The position numbers were made by a program, and so were the translations under genes. A stretch of DNA of 64,000 bases from UBA11051 sp964390495 (GTDB lineage Bacteria; Armatimonadota; Zipacnadia; Zipacnadales; UBA11051). Below are positions 8,841 through 17,318 of the stretch, piece by piece; the stretch's first letter is position 1, and each line of letters begins with the position of its first letter. Under the pieces are notes generated by a model, which saw only the letters and a program-made list of their open reading frames with translations, did not search any database and was not told the DNA's origin. The stretch is taken from the NCBI GenBank assembly GCA_964390495.1, contig CAYMIN010000011.1, positions 62,001 through 126,000 on the forward strand, given 5' to 3'.

Positions 8841-10445
8841 ATGAGTTCGGTGCCTGATGTCAAGTTCGACAGCTTCTATCGCTACGATGAGATGGTGGAG
8901 TTCCTCAAGGGATGCCAGGCCGCGGCCGGGGATCTCTGCAAGCTCGCCAGCCTGGTCGAGACGCCCGAAGGCCGTCAGGTCTGGATCGCCACCCTTACCG
9001 ACCCGGCTACCGGAGCGCCGGAGGATAAGCCGGCATACTACGTCCAGGCCAGTGTCCACGCCCAGGAGATGGCCGGTACCACCGCGGCCCTGCGGCTGAT
9101 CCATACGCTGCTGACCGCTGGTGAGGCCGGAAAGATGCTGCAGGAAATGACGTTCTACGTGGTGCCGAGGGCCAACCCCGACGGGGTCGAGTACGCCATG
9201 ACCACCGGCGGGACGATTCGCAGCCGCAACGAGATTCTGGAGAAGCGCAACGGGTTGGTTCCGGAAGATATCAACGGTGACGGCCTGATTCTCAACATGC
9301 GCTGGGAGGACTCGGCCGGGCCCTTCACCGAGGACCCCGAAGACCCGCGGATTATGGTGCCGCGACGTCCGGGTGATGAGGGGCCGTTCTATCAGCAGTA
9401 CCAGGAAGGCACGGTCCGCGACTACGACGGCGGGCCGCTGGTCTCAGCCGTCAAGGGCTATGACTTCAACCGCAACTACCCGGCCAACTGGGACTTCAAC
9501 ACCGACGCCGCCGACCATCCCTTCGCCCAGCCGGAGATCAAAGCCGTCGGCAGCTTCCTGCTGGAGCACAAGAACGTCTTCGCCGGCATAGACTTCCACT
9601 GCGGCTCGCAGGCGGTGCTGCGGCCCTCCAGCACGCCCGACAATGACATGAATCAGGCCGACCTGGGGTTGATTATCGAGATCGGCAAGATCGGCGAGAA
9701 GCTGACCGGCTTTGGGCTGATGAATGTGCGCGATTACCGCGATCCCTGGCGGGCGCCGATCACCCTGCGCGGCAACTCCGGCGACTTTGCCTACTTCGAA
9801 CTGGGCATTTCCTGGTATGTCATCGAGCTGGGCAACGGCTACAGCAGCTCGGGTATTGACATTCAAACCTTTTTTAACGCCGACGAGGAGACCCGCCAGC
9901 GCGATTTCATGCGCCGGCTCATGGAGTTCGCCGACGAGAGCGAAGGCCGCGACGTATTCGTGCCCTGGCAGGACTGCGAGCATCCGCAGCTCGGTAAGGT
10001 GCAAGTCGGCGGCATGAGCATCGCGGCTACGCACTACCCGTATCCGCCGCACATGGCTGAAATCTCCGCCAACACCACCAAGTTCCTGCTGGAGCACGCC
10101 TCCTGGCATCCGCAGCTCTGCCTGTCGAATGTGGAGGTCGCCGGCGTCGGTGAGGGCGTCTATCGCCTCCGCGCCGATGTCGCCAATACCGGCCGCTTCG
10201 CCACCAACGTCATGTCAACCGGCATCGGTAGCCGAAGCGCCGAGCCGGTGGCGGTGAAGCTGGAGAAGGTGGAGGCGGCCAAGATATTCTCACGCCCGCG
10301 GGTCTATGAATTTGCGGCTCTGGGCGGTGGTGGTGGAGGCCAGCAGATGGAGTGGTTCGTCGGCGCCTCGCCGGGCGATGAGATCACCATCACCGCCTCC
10401 CACCCCCGCGGGGGGATCGTCAGGGAAAGGCTGAAGTTGCCATGA
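8841..10445 (+). CDS. M14 family zinc carboxypeptidase
   Basis: 534 aa. The peptidase domain (about 1-420) carries the zinc-binding HxxE (H73, E76 in SVHAQEMAGT), the third ligand in GIDFHCGSQA (about residue 251) and the general-base Glu in YVIELGNGYSS (about 328). KGYDFNRNYPANW is the usual NPxG/NRN-type substrate region. The last 110 residues are a beta-rich appendage (LSNVEVAGVGEGVYRLRADVANTG) like the Ig-like tail of bacterial M14 enzymes. AAGGAG is 6 nt before the ATG. No signal peptide is visible, so it is probably cytoplasmic, or exported by another route. It likely releases C-terminal residues from peptides. Confidence 0.9.
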   Translation: MSSVPDVKFDSFYRYDEMVEFLKGCQAAAGDLCKLASLVETPEGRQVWIATLTDPATGAPEDKPAYYVQASVHAQEMAGTTAALRLIHTLLTAGEAGKMLQEMTFYVVPRANPDGVEYAMTTGGTIRSRNEILEKRNGLVPEDINGDGLILNMRWEDSAGPFTEDPEDPRIMVPRRPGDEGPFYQQYQEGTVRDYDGGPLVSAVKGYDFNRNYPANWDFNTDAADHPFAQPEIKAVGSFLLEHKNVFAGIDFHCGSQAVLRPSSTPDNDMNQADLGLIIEIGKIGEKLTGFGLMNVRDYRDPWRAPITLRGNSGDFAYFELGISWYVIELGNGYSSSGIDIQTFFNADEETRQRDFMRRLMEFADESEGRDVFVPWQDCEHPQLGKVQVGGMSIAATHYPYPPHMAEISANTTKFLLEHASWHPQLCLSNVEVAGVGEGVYRLRADVANTGRFATNVMSTGIGSRSAEPVAVKLEKVEAAKIFSRPRVYEFAALGGGGGGQQMEWFVGASPGDEITITASHPRGGIVRERLKLP

Positions 10446-10452
10446 GCCGCAT

Positions 10453-10538
10453 AAATTGGGGACAGTCACCTATTTCCCAATTTCCACAGTCTCCACTGCT
10501 ATCTCTTTACGAGGGAAATAGGTGACTGTCCCCAATTT
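10453..10538. repeat. Perfect 26-bp inverted repeat with 34-nt spacer
   Basis: Arm 10453-10478 is the exact reverse complement of 10513-10538. The arms contain GGGGACAGTCACCTATTTCC and are separated by 34 nt. Similar GGTGACTGTCCCCAATTT sequences are, from memory, widespread intergenic repeats linked to REP-type tyrosine (Y1/IS200-like) transposases. No transposase gene is in the window. It begins 8 nt after the M14 stop codon. Confidence 0.85.
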
Positions 10539-10603
10539 GAAAAGGACTCGGAGCAATGGCAGCAATAGGTGACCGGGCCCGATTCGGGGGGCCGAGATAG
10601 GGT

Positions 10604-10632
10604 TTGACTTTTGTCAGCCCATTTCATATACT
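10604..10632 (+). promoter_or_regulatory. Sigma-70-type promoter
   Basis: TTGACT (10604-10609) and TATACT (10627-10632) are separated by exactly 17 bp, close to the sigma-70 consensus. It lies about 50 nt upstream of the start codon at 10685, with AGGAGG between. Confidence 0.75.
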
Positions 10633-10684
10633 TGTGGCATTGGACAGCGATGGAGCGGGCGTAACTACTTAGGAGGTGAGCCGC

Positions 10685-11404
10685 TTGCGAACCTGGCTTG
10701 TGTTTGTAGCCGCAATTCTCGTTTTGGCTTTGGCGAGCGCGACGGTGGTGGCCGATCCGTACCTCTCGATCTGGGAGATGGAGACAGCAGACACCAGTGT
10801 CACCAATTCCTGGATCGGCTCAACTGGTATGGTCCTGACCCCGACGGCCAAGACCTGCGTGCCGCAGGGCATGATCGGCAGCTACCACTGGATTGATGTT
10901 GATCCTGATGCAGGCGACGTCTGGAGTGTGAATGTCGGTATCACAGGTAATCTGGAGATCGGCGCAGCCCGACTGGGCAAGGACCTGACCGGTGGCGATG
11001 CAGAAGTCGTCGCCAATGCCAAGTACAACTTGGACCTGGGGCGCTGGACCGAGAATCCGGAAGCTCCCGAGGTGGCTGTCGGTGTCTGGGACATCGGCAA
11101 TGAGGTCAACCGCACTTACTACCTGGTGGTGACCCAGGATCTGGAGATTGCTGAGGAGGCGCAAGTGTCCAGTTTGCGTGCCAGCATCGGCTATGCCGAC
11201 AGCGACGCCAATACCGGCACGATGGACGGGGTATTCGGGGGCATTGAGTTTGTTCCCTTCGAGAGCGGCCTGGTGAAGCTGGAATACGACGCCGACGACT
11301 TCAACGCCGCGCTGTTGTATTCGTGGTCCGATAAGCTTTCTCTGGAGATCGGCTCGATTGACGGCGACCTCGGCCTGGGTGTGAACTTCCAGACCGGCTT
11401 CTAG
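10685..11404 (+). CDS. Exported beta-rich (outer-membrane-like) protein
   Basis: 239 aa from a TTG start. AGGAGG at 10671-10676 lies 8 nt before this TTG. The in-frame GTG at 10676 overlaps the Shine-Dalgarno itself, so it is unlikely. The signal peptide (RTWLVFVAAILVLALASATVVA) is followed by a region rich in alternating strands ending in an aromatic (LGLGVNFQTGF-stop), as in outer-membrane beta-barrels. Segments such as VNVGITGNLEIGAARLG and LLYSWSDKLSLEIGS suit barrel strands (YjbH-like). It is a single-gene unit with its own promoter and terminator. Function unknown. Confidence 0.7.
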   Translation: MRTWLVFVAAILVLALASATVVADPYLSIWEMETADTSVTNSWIGSTGMVLTPTAKTCVPQGMIGSYHWIDVDPDAGDVWSVNVGITGNLEIGAARLGKDLTGGDAEVVANAKYNLDLGRWTENPEAPEVAVGVWDIGNEVNRTYYLVVTQDLEIAEEAQVSSLRASIGYADSDANTGTMDGVFGGIEFVPFESGLVKLEYDADDFNAALLYSWSDKLSLEIGSIDGDLGLGVNFQTGF

Positions 11405-11436
11405 CTGGCCCGTCAACTCAACATAGATAGATCACT

Positions 11437-11465
11437 GGGACGCCCGCGCGGGCGTCCCATTTTCT
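11437..11465 (+). terminator. Rho-independent terminator
   Basis: A 10-bp perfect GC-rich stem (11437-11446 with 11449-11458) with a 2-nt centre is followed by ATTTTCTAT. It lies 32 nt past the stop codon of the barrel-like gene. Confidence 0.85.
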
Positions 11466-11525
11466 ATATCCCCATCACGAACGGCAAGGGCCGATGCGAG
11501 GCAGCCTTGGGCAAATCTAGCAGCT

Positions 11526-11587
11526 TCAGGGCTTGTCTCCGGCCTTAGGAAGGGTCTGCAGGAAGGGGTTGGAGGCCTGCTCGCGGC
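11526..11587 (-). pseudogene. Displaced 3' end of the MBL-fold gene (attL-like)
   Basis: Read on the minus strand, this piece repeats the last part of the MBL-fold gene (REQASNPFLQTLP) and then continues KAGDKP-stop in the same frame. The intact gene at 15687-16322 ends LPGV-stop instead. The piece has no start codon or upstream gene body. It is best explained as the original gene end, pushed away when the island between 11.6 and 15.7 kb integrated. Confidence 0.75.
11548..11587. repeat. 40-bp direct repeat, left copy
   Basis: Identical over 40 bp to 15697-15736, same orientation; the flanking bases differ on both sides. Together the copies bracket the methyltransferase/nuclease island. Confidence 0.95.
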
Positions 11588-11606
11588 CTCCACCGTCGAC
11601 GGCCCA

Positions 11607-12785
11607 TCACAGCAGCCCCCATCTCTTGCCCTGCGCTACCCGGCTGCAAAGATCCTCAAAGGCTGGATAAGTAGGATCCGATTGGGGCAGTATTGTCACC
11701 TCGTAGAGGGGGTCACTTCCCTGGGGTAATCTGCTGATGATTAGGAGGTCCCCGCCATCAGGTGCCATAAGGTCGATTGTCTGGTTATCCATCCGAAGAC
11801 GATACTCACCGCGTTGTTCGTAGTACCATATTCGGTAGTTGTGACGTTCCCGCTCGCTGGGCGTGTTGAGAACGACGTCAAAGAACTCGTCTGGATGCTG
11901 ACGGCCGCGCAGGAGGATTGCCGGAAAGAAGTTGGTTGCATCATGGGGGATCAATACCTCGGGAGTACCTGGAGTGCCAGTCCGGTGACTCGAGTCGAAG
12001 GGCGACAATACCATGATGAAAGTGTCCGCCGTCGCACTGACCTGAGGAGGAACAACAATGCTTGGCCGTGATGCAGGTGAGTGGCTCGACCCAGGAGCCG
12101 GCGCAGGGGCTACCGGAACTGCCAGGGCCGGGAAGATGGTCGCCAGGGGTGTCACAGAGTAATTGGGGGATTCGGCCCCTGGTGAATCCGTCTGCGCTTC
12201 ATACTCCTGCCAAGCAGCTTCAGTTCGCAGTATGCCAGCCTCGACTAACTGATGCAGAGTGCTTTCAGTTACCGGTTGGACGTTAGGGTGTGCCGTATTG
12301 AGTAGTTGTCTGATGAATTCGCGATAGCGCTGATGCACCAAGAAGTCTGCGTCGATCTCAAAGTCGAGGTGAACTGCTGTAGCCAATTCGATATTCCGAA
12401 AGAGCCCATCACGTGTCAAGTTCGCACTGCCAACAATGGCAATGGCCTGCGAATGACCAGATATGAGATAGAGCTTGGGGTGGTAGATAAGCGATGATAC
12501 TGTGTAAAACACGGTACTGTCGCCTGACACTTCGCGCAAAGCGCGAAGCGCTTCGATGGACGTAACGCCACCATCTACTCCGACCGCGCCTGACACAGTG
12601 CCACCTCGGTTCAGCAGTGTTCCTACGGACGCCGCAATGCGGCTCCACCCGGAGAGCCTCATGTAGGCGACACCAAATTCAAATTGCCGGGCCGCCTCAT
12701 CGGCAATGCTCCTGTTCAGCACGTCACCGACCCGCACAGCGGGTACGCCTCCTACGTGGGCTTGGGGAATCACCTCGATGCGCAC
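11607..12785 (-). CDS. PLD-family nuclease, probable restriction endonuclease
   Basis: 392 aa with a GTG start at 12785. One phospholipase-D catalytic motif is seen: H102 and K104 (YHPKLYL), then S120 and N122 (GSANLT), then E133. A single motif implies a dimeric active site, as in the metal-independent endonuclease BfiI and the NgoFVII family. Residues about 200-250 are a Pro/Ser/Ala-rich linker. The C-terminal part (IPHDATNFFPAILL, then beta strands) may be the DNA-binding domain. Its start lies 3 nt after the stop of the adjacent DNA methyltransferase gene, so the two are co-translated. I infer the cutting subunit of a restriction-modification system. A DNA-repair or toxin nuclease is less likely. 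Confidence 0.8.
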   Translation of the reverse strand: MRIEVIPQAHVGGVPAVRVGDVLNRSIADEAARQFEFGVAYMRLSGWSRIAASVGTLLNRGGTVSGAVGVDGGVTSIEALRALREVSGDSTVFYTVSSLIYHPKLYLISGHSQAIAIVGSANLTRDGLFRNIELATAVHLDFEIDADFLVHQRYREFIRQLLNTAHPNVQPVTESTLHQLVEAGILRTEAAWQEYEAQTDSPGAESPNYSVTPLATIFPALAVPVAPAPAPGSSHSPASRPSIVVPPQVSATADTFIMVLSPFDSSHRTGTPGTPEVLIPHDATNFFPAILLRGRQHPDEFFDVVLNTPSERERHNYRIWYYEQRGEYRLRMDNQTIDLMAPDGGDLLIISRLPQGSDPLYEVTILPQSDPTYPAFEDLCSRVAQGKRWGLL

Positions 12786-12788
12786 CGC

Positions 12789-14393
12789 TCACCGCCTTCT
12801 CAGAATGATGAGGGCTTCAGACCGTATCGAATTGGCGCTGTGCACGTCAAAGCGGCTATAGGTGTCCAATTCAACGGTCTCTTGCAGGTCGAATCCGTTG
12901 TGCTCTGCCAGCTCGCAAAGCAGGCAGGGCGTGTCAATGACGATTTCCCGCCCGCCTAGGGTGGTCTGGTTGCGCCCGACAAGCAACGCGAAGGGCGCCC
13001 CTTTCTTGAGGAGGCGACGCATCTGCTCGAACGTCTGTTGCATCTCTGCGAGATAGCGGTAGATCAGAGCGGGGCGGTTCTGACGGCGAAACCCGTCTAC
13101 GTCACCATCGATACAGCGCCGGAGCCGCCTGCACAACGCCAAGCATCCTCTTGGCAGGCCGAGCGCGTTGTGTGCGAGAGCACTCTCAAGTTGACAACGA
13201 TCACCATTGGTTATCTCGCGGGTACCGATAAGGGCTCTCTCCAAGCGTCGAAGTTCCTTGGCGTTTACCAGGCCGAGAAACGCAAGACTCAGACGTTGCG
13301 TGTCGATGTAGGGCAGCGCTGTTGCGTACGGAGGACTGGTCATAGCCGCATCGAATAGCCGATGCGGAGACTGCATAAGACTTCTTATGGCATCCTCACA
13401 CCGGCGAGAGTCAGCCAGAGCCACATACTGGTCGGCCTGCGGGCTCGGCAAATGCTGGCACGCCCTCTCGATGGAGGCGATTCTATCCCTGACGGCCTCA
13501 ATGAATAGAGGAATAACAGGCAAGTTCTCGGGGCTGGATTTGCGCCGACGTATCCGGAGATCCGCAGGCTCCTGAAGTGAGACTTGCCGAAGGATGTCGC
13601 TCAGAATGGTCAGGAATACTTGCCGCCCATCTTGCCGACCGATCTTTTCTACCGCACGCTTGATGGCCGCAAGCTGCGCTAAGACTGAAACAGTGAACCA
13701 GGCTGACAAGTACTCAAAGTTCGGCAGTGTTTGCTGCCAGTCATCTCCTGCGATCTTGGTGATGTCTTTCGCAGAAAGTGGTTTCTCGAGCGCCGTATCG
13801 CCCAGAACTGCGGCCAGTCTGTGGAATAGCGAATGCATTTCGGCTATCAGGCGGTCGATCGACATGTGCACTGCCGCAATCTTGGCAGCGGCGATCTGCA
13901 CAGCCAGCGGGTTGAGGTCAACCCCTACAGCATTCCAACCTATGTGACCCGCCTCGAGAAGTGTCGTGCCACTGCCACAAAAGGGATCCAGCACCCACGC
14001 ACCAGACCCTAGGCCGAGAATGTTTCCAATCGCGCGCACTACCTGGGGATTGAACTTACCACGATATTCGTGAAGCCCGTGAGCTGAATACCTGGTGTTC
14101 TGGCGAGTAAGTTTCGGCGGGATAGTTCTCGATGGCCAATCATCAGCCACACCCTTGGCTGTTGCCTCCAGAACAGCCTGAAGCGGCGTCACCTCTGTGC
14201 CATCTTCTGCTAGTGCTCGGTAAAAGTAGGTGGTTCGGCTGGCCGCCGTTTGCCAATCACCCTGGTATTCCAGCCACATACCTGCGCTACCTGGTTCAGC
14301 TTGGCGCCCAAACAAGGCAGCCAACTCGCGCTTAGCGAATAGATGTTCATATGGCAGATATCGATATCCTTGCCACGTGAATTCTAGCCGCAT
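12789..14393 (-). CDS. DNA methyltransferase (N4-cytosine/N6-adenine type)
   Basis: 534 aa. SAM-binding motif I is LDPFCGSGTT (135-144) and catalytic motif IV is TSPPY (352-356). SPPY suggests N4-cytosine methylation, with N6-adenine possible. Motif I comes before motif IV with over 200 residues between, room for a target-recognition domain. The N-terminal 90 residues are extra and carry a strand-rich region. HGLHEYRGKFNPQVVRAI is like HGIHPYPAKFIADIP in the partner methyltransferase. The start overlaps the upstream gene's stop by 10 bp. It should protect one strand or half-site of the recognition sequence. Confidence 0.88.
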   Translation of the reverse strand: MRLEFTWQGYRYLPYEHLFAKRELAALFGRQAEPGSAGMWLEYQGDWQTAASRTTYFYRALAEDGTEVTPLQAVLEATAKGVADDWPSRTIPPKLTRQNTRYSAHGLHEYRGKFNPQVVRAIGNILGLGSGAWVLDPFCGSGTTLLEAGHIGWNAVGVDLNPLAVQIAAAKIAAVHMSIDRLIAEMHSLFHRLAAVLGDTALEKPLSAKDITKIAGDDWQQTLPNFEYLSAWFTVSVLAQLAAIKRAVEKIGRQDGRQVFLTILSDILRQVSLQEPADLRIRRRKSSPENLPVIPLFIEAVRDRIASIERACQHLPSPQADQYVALADSRRCEDAIRSLMQSPHRLFDAAMTSPPYATALPYIDTQRLSLAFLGLVNAKELRRLERALIGTREITNGDRCQLESALAHNALGLPRGCLALCRRLRRCIDGDVDGFRRQNRPALIYRYLAEMQQTFEQMRRLLKKGAPFALLVGRNQTTLGGREIVIDTPCLLCELAEHNGFDLQETVELDTYSRFDVHSANSIRSEALIILRRR

Positions 14394-15553
14394 GTAGGAG
14401 TCTCCAAAGAGAACACTACGAGATGTTCACGATTTATCCGACTATTGACCGGGTTAAAGCTCTTGCGTCTCGCAGGGATTTGGCGTTCTATGGCATCCCA
14501 CAAGACAAACCCGTGCTGTGCCGACGCATCTATGAGCAGCTTGACGTTATCTATGAGACGCCCCCGGATAATCGAGCGGCCCACAATGAAGCAGGCCTTC
14601 GCCTGCGGCAGCATTACTTCGGCTAGGAGACCGAATACGGCTCCCATCTGTCGCTCGAAGTCATGTTCATCCTGACCATTGACCTTGTGATAGTGTGGCC
14701 GGGCGCCAATTTCGCGTTCCCGCACGGCTATTGGATCCATGCCCAGCCAATACATTCGGTACTTGTGGTATAGCCAGTATTCGTAGGCATTCGGGTATGG
14801 TGGCGACGTGATCACGAGGCCCGCTCTCACTCCGAGTTCGTCAGGAGTAACACTCAGAATGTCACGGTTCACGATTCTTGCTTTACCGGGGGTGACTGGC
14901 AAGCCCCCAATGAATTCGCACAGAGCGCCATCCAGTGCGAGTGCAGCCCTGGAGAACAGCCTGAATACATCATCTGCCGAAACGTTCTTTTCCATGGCTG
15001 CATAGCGCGTGTCACTTTCCTGATTAGAAACGCGCACGATTATGCTGGACAGGGCGACCTGCAAAGCTTCCCTCTGCGATACGTCTTGCACTCCGCTAAT
15101 CTGATGGGTCAACGCCGCCAGCGCCTCTTGGACATGCGGCTGGAACCAGTGATCCAGTCTAGGGATTGATGGGACGCATACCGTCCCAGAAGACACCTGT
15201 TTCCGTGCCTCACCGGCTATGTCCGTAACCATCCGTCCTAGCGATGCCGACAGTTGTGACGTCTTGACCCTTGCAATCAAGCAGGCAAGGGGGTGTATGT
15301 CTATGCCACACGCATCAAATCCCAGTGCGATTGCCTCAACAAGGGTCGTGCCGGAGCCACAAAAGGGATCTAGCACGACACTGCCGTCCGCAGGCGGGAA
15401 TCGATGAAGTACCTGCCGCGGAATGTCAGCAATGAACTTGGCTGGATAGGGGTGAATACCGTGAACACCGCTACTAGGTGGGGCATCTGCAAAGTCCCAA
15501 TCCAGCGCATCCAGTCTTTGAGTCCGAGAAGCCATACCTGTGTCGTCCCGCAT
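14384..15553 (-). CDS. DNA methyltransferase (N4-cytosine/N6-adenine type)
   Basis: 389 aa, first gene of the island operon. It has motif I LDPFCGSGTT (61-70) and motif IV TSPPYPNAYEYW (249 onward). Both methyltransferases share the HGxHxYxxKF box before motif I, so they are distant paralogues. Two methyltransferases beside one PLD nuclease is the layout of BfiI-type (type IIS) systems, where an asymmetric site needs one enzyme per strand. ATG 15553 is given; ATG 15535 is an alternative, and neither has a strong ribosome site. Confidence 0.88.
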   Translation of the reverse strand: MRDDTGMASRTQRLDALDWDFADAPPSSGVHGIHPYPAKFIADIPRQVLHRFPPADGSVVLDPFCGSGTTLVEAIALGFDACGIDIHPLACLIARVKTSQLSASLGRMVTDIAGEARKQVSSGTVCVPSIPRLDHWFQPHVQEALAALTHQISGVQDVSQREALQVALSSIIVRVSNQESDTRYAAMEKNVSADDVFRLFSRAALALDGALCEFIGGLPVTPGKARIVNRDILSVTPDELGVRAGLVITSPPYPNAYEYWLYHKYRMYWLGMDPIAVREREIGARPHYHKVNGQDEHDFERQMGAVFGLLAEVMLPQAKACFIVGRSIIRGRLIDNVKLLIDASAQHGFVLWDAIERQIPARRKSFNPVNSRINREHLVVFSLETPTCG

Positions 15554-15686
15554 TTCTTTGCCAAAGGTTCGCGTGGCGGTCTGCTGCCTAACTGATATTC
15601 ATCACGGCCCTGGGCTGCTACAAGTATCAAGGTACCCCGTAGGGCGCGTGTTGTCAAGCCGCGATCCCCATCGTGGTAATGGCCCG

Positions 15687-16322
15687 TCATACGCCCGGAA
15701 GGGTCTGCAGGAAGGGGTTGGAGGCCTGCTCGCGGCGCATGGTTGTGGCCGCACCGTGGCCGGGATACAGCCGCGTGTCATCAGCCAGGGATGAGACGAG
15801 ACGCGTCAAGGAAGCGACCATTTCCTGCTCATCGCCACCCGGCAAGTCCGTGCGGCCGATGCTGCCGGCAAACAGCGTATCACCGCAGAATGCCGCATCA
15901 GCCGTTACGAAGCATACCCCACCGGGCGAATGGCCCGGTGTGTGCATCACGGTGATGTCCAGCCCGGCCAAATGCAGTTGATCGCCCTCGCCAAGTTCCA
16001 CATCAACGCGGCAACCCTCGGCACCACCCACCAGGGAAGCCCAGTAGGGGTCAGGCTTATTGATGATCTCGGCGTCGGCAGCATGGGCATAGACCTTAGC
16101 TGCAGTGGCGCGCTGGATTGCGGCGGCGGCGGCGATATGGTCCACATGGCCGTGGGTAAGCAGTAAGGCCTGGACGGACTTACCGATCCTGGCGGCTTGC
16201 TGCAGGAGAGCTTGCGGCTCGCCGCCGGGGTCTATCATCAGGATGCAGTCGGCCTCATCGGCGCCTACCAGATAGCAGTTCGTCGCCAGGGCGCCGACCG
16301 TTGCGGTCTCAATCCTTAACAT
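15687..16322 (-). CDS. Metallo-beta-lactamase-fold hydrolase (glyoxalase II-like)
   Basis: 211 aa. THGHVDH (H57, H59, D61, H62) is the binuclear metal motif, and HTPGHSPGG and LYPGHG supply further ligands. Size and motifs match the short hydroxyacylglutathione hydrolase-like (YcbL) group, which cleave thioesters. The final 13 residues before LPGV fall inside a 40-bp repeat also found at 11548-11587, so this 3' end is the attachment site of the adjacent island and may have been replaced on integration. Cytoplasmic. Confidence 0.9.
   Translation of the reverse strand: MLRIETATVGALATNCYLVGADEADCILMIDPGGEPQALLQQAARIGKSVQALLLTHGHVDHIAAAAAIQRATAAKVYAHAADAEIINKPDPYWASLVGGAEGCRVDVELGEGDQLHLAGLDITVMHTPGHSPGGVCFVTADAAFCGDTLFAGSIGRTDLPGGDEQEMVASLTRLVSSLADDTRLYPGHGAATTMRREQASNPFLQTLPGV
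15697..15736. repeat. 40-bp direct repeat, right copy
   Basis: Identical to 11548-11587. It lies inside the MBL-fold coding sequence just before its stop codon, coding for the C-terminal REQASNPFLQTLP region. Confidence 0.95.
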
Positions 16323-16458
16323 AATCTAGCGCACGCCATTGGCAGGATTCTCACCAGATTGGCTTGACAGGTTACTGAAGTTTTTGCCGGAGGGGTGCGG
16401 GGAACCGGCTTTTCCCAAAAAGCGGCTTTCCCGCAGGGCTGTTGCTCCACTGCCGTGC

Positions 16459-17313
16459 TTACCCTTCACTTTCGTATATTTCCTGGTCCCAACCGACGCG
16501 AGCCATCTGCGAGGGCAAGGCGGCACGCAGATGCCAGCGCCGTGCCCAGTCGCGGTCATACTCGTCCAGGGGCCCGGCCTGGCGATAGGCCGCCAGAGCC
16601 GCGGCCGGGTTGTCGGTCAGCAGCAGCAATTCACCCATCAGATAGAGATAGACCGCGTTCTCAGGGTTGATCTTGTAGGCGCGTCGCAGTTGCTGGAGGG
16701 CCTTGGCGAAGCACTGCTGGCGCACGTAGATGATGCTGAGCCGGACATTGTAGAAATCTTCGGCCGGCGCGCAGGCGATGGCGACTTCGTATTCGGCGGC
16801 GGCGGCGTCCCACTGACGGCGGCGGGCGTAGAGGTCGGCCAGCTTATGGTGGTAGAAGCCGTCTTGGGGTGCTAGCTCAATGGCGCGCTCGAACTGACGC
16901 CGGGCCCGGTGAAAATCGCCGCGCGCCAGATACAGCTCGCCCAGGCGGCAGTGGTAGTAGTGCCTGGTCGGGTCGCACTTGACGGCTTTCTCCAGAGCGT
17001 GGATGGCGGCGGCAAAGCGGCTGATATGGATCCAGAACTCGGCCAGGCAGAAGTGGGCCTCGGCGTGCCGCGGATGGATGCTGAGGGCCTTCTTATATGC
17101 GCGGTAGGCCTGCTGGGGCATATTCGCTGCGAAGTAGGCGTCCCCCAGCGCCACCGAAGTGTCGGGGTCCTGACTATCGAGTTTGCCGGATTGCTGGTAC
17201 TCGCCGATGGCCTCCTCGATGAAGCCCTGTTCGGCCAGCAGGTCGCCGTGGAGGCGGTGATCGGCGGCCTGGCGCCGGCGTGTGCTCTGGCTCTGCGATT
17301 CCGAATGCGCCAT
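16459..17313 (-). CDS. Tetratricopeptide repeat protein
   Basis: 284 aa made of about seven consecutive TPR helices pairs, for example LGDAYFAANMPQQAYRAYKKALSIHPRHAEAH, then FCLAEFWIHISRFAAAIHALEKAVKCDP and YLMGELLLLTDNPAAALAAYRQAG. No signal peptide or enzymatic domain is seen. It begins 5 nt after the D-aminoacyl-tRNA deacylase stop codon, so the two are co-transcribed. A scaffold role is inferred; the partner is unknown. Confidence 0.85.
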   Translation of the reverse strand: MAHSESQSQSTRRRQAADHRLHGDLLAEQGFIEEAIGEYQQSGKLDSQDPDTSVALGDAYFAANMPQQAYRAYKKALSIHPRHAEAHFCLAEFWIHISRFAAAIHALEKAVKCDPTRHYYHCRLGELYLARGDFHRARRQFERAIELAPQDGFYHHKLADLYARRRQWDAAAAEYEVAIACAPAEDFYNVRLSIIYVRQQCFAKALQQLRRAYKINPENAVYLYLMGELLLLTDNPAAALAAYRQAGPLDEYDRDWARRWHLRAALPSQMARVGWDQEIYESEG

Positions 17314-17318
17314 TTACC

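Larger units (their letters stand above)
11548..15736. mobile_element. Restriction-modification island bounded by 40-bp direct repeats
   Basis: About 4.15 kb holding three minus-strand genes in one operon (methyltransferase, methyltransferase, PLD nuclease) between exact 40-bp repeats. The repeats match the 3' end of the MBL-fold gene. The island is visibly AT-richer than its flanks: sample blocks 12481-12540 and 13681-13740 have 28 and 29 G+C of 60, against 35 of 60 in 9541-9600. No integrase or transposase is inside, so movement would need a recombinase in trans or homologous exchange. Confidence 0.7.

Noticed and set aside
11548..15736. Phage or IS origin of the island
   Set aside because: No integrase, transposase or structural gene was found between the repeats; only the three R-M-type genes fit.
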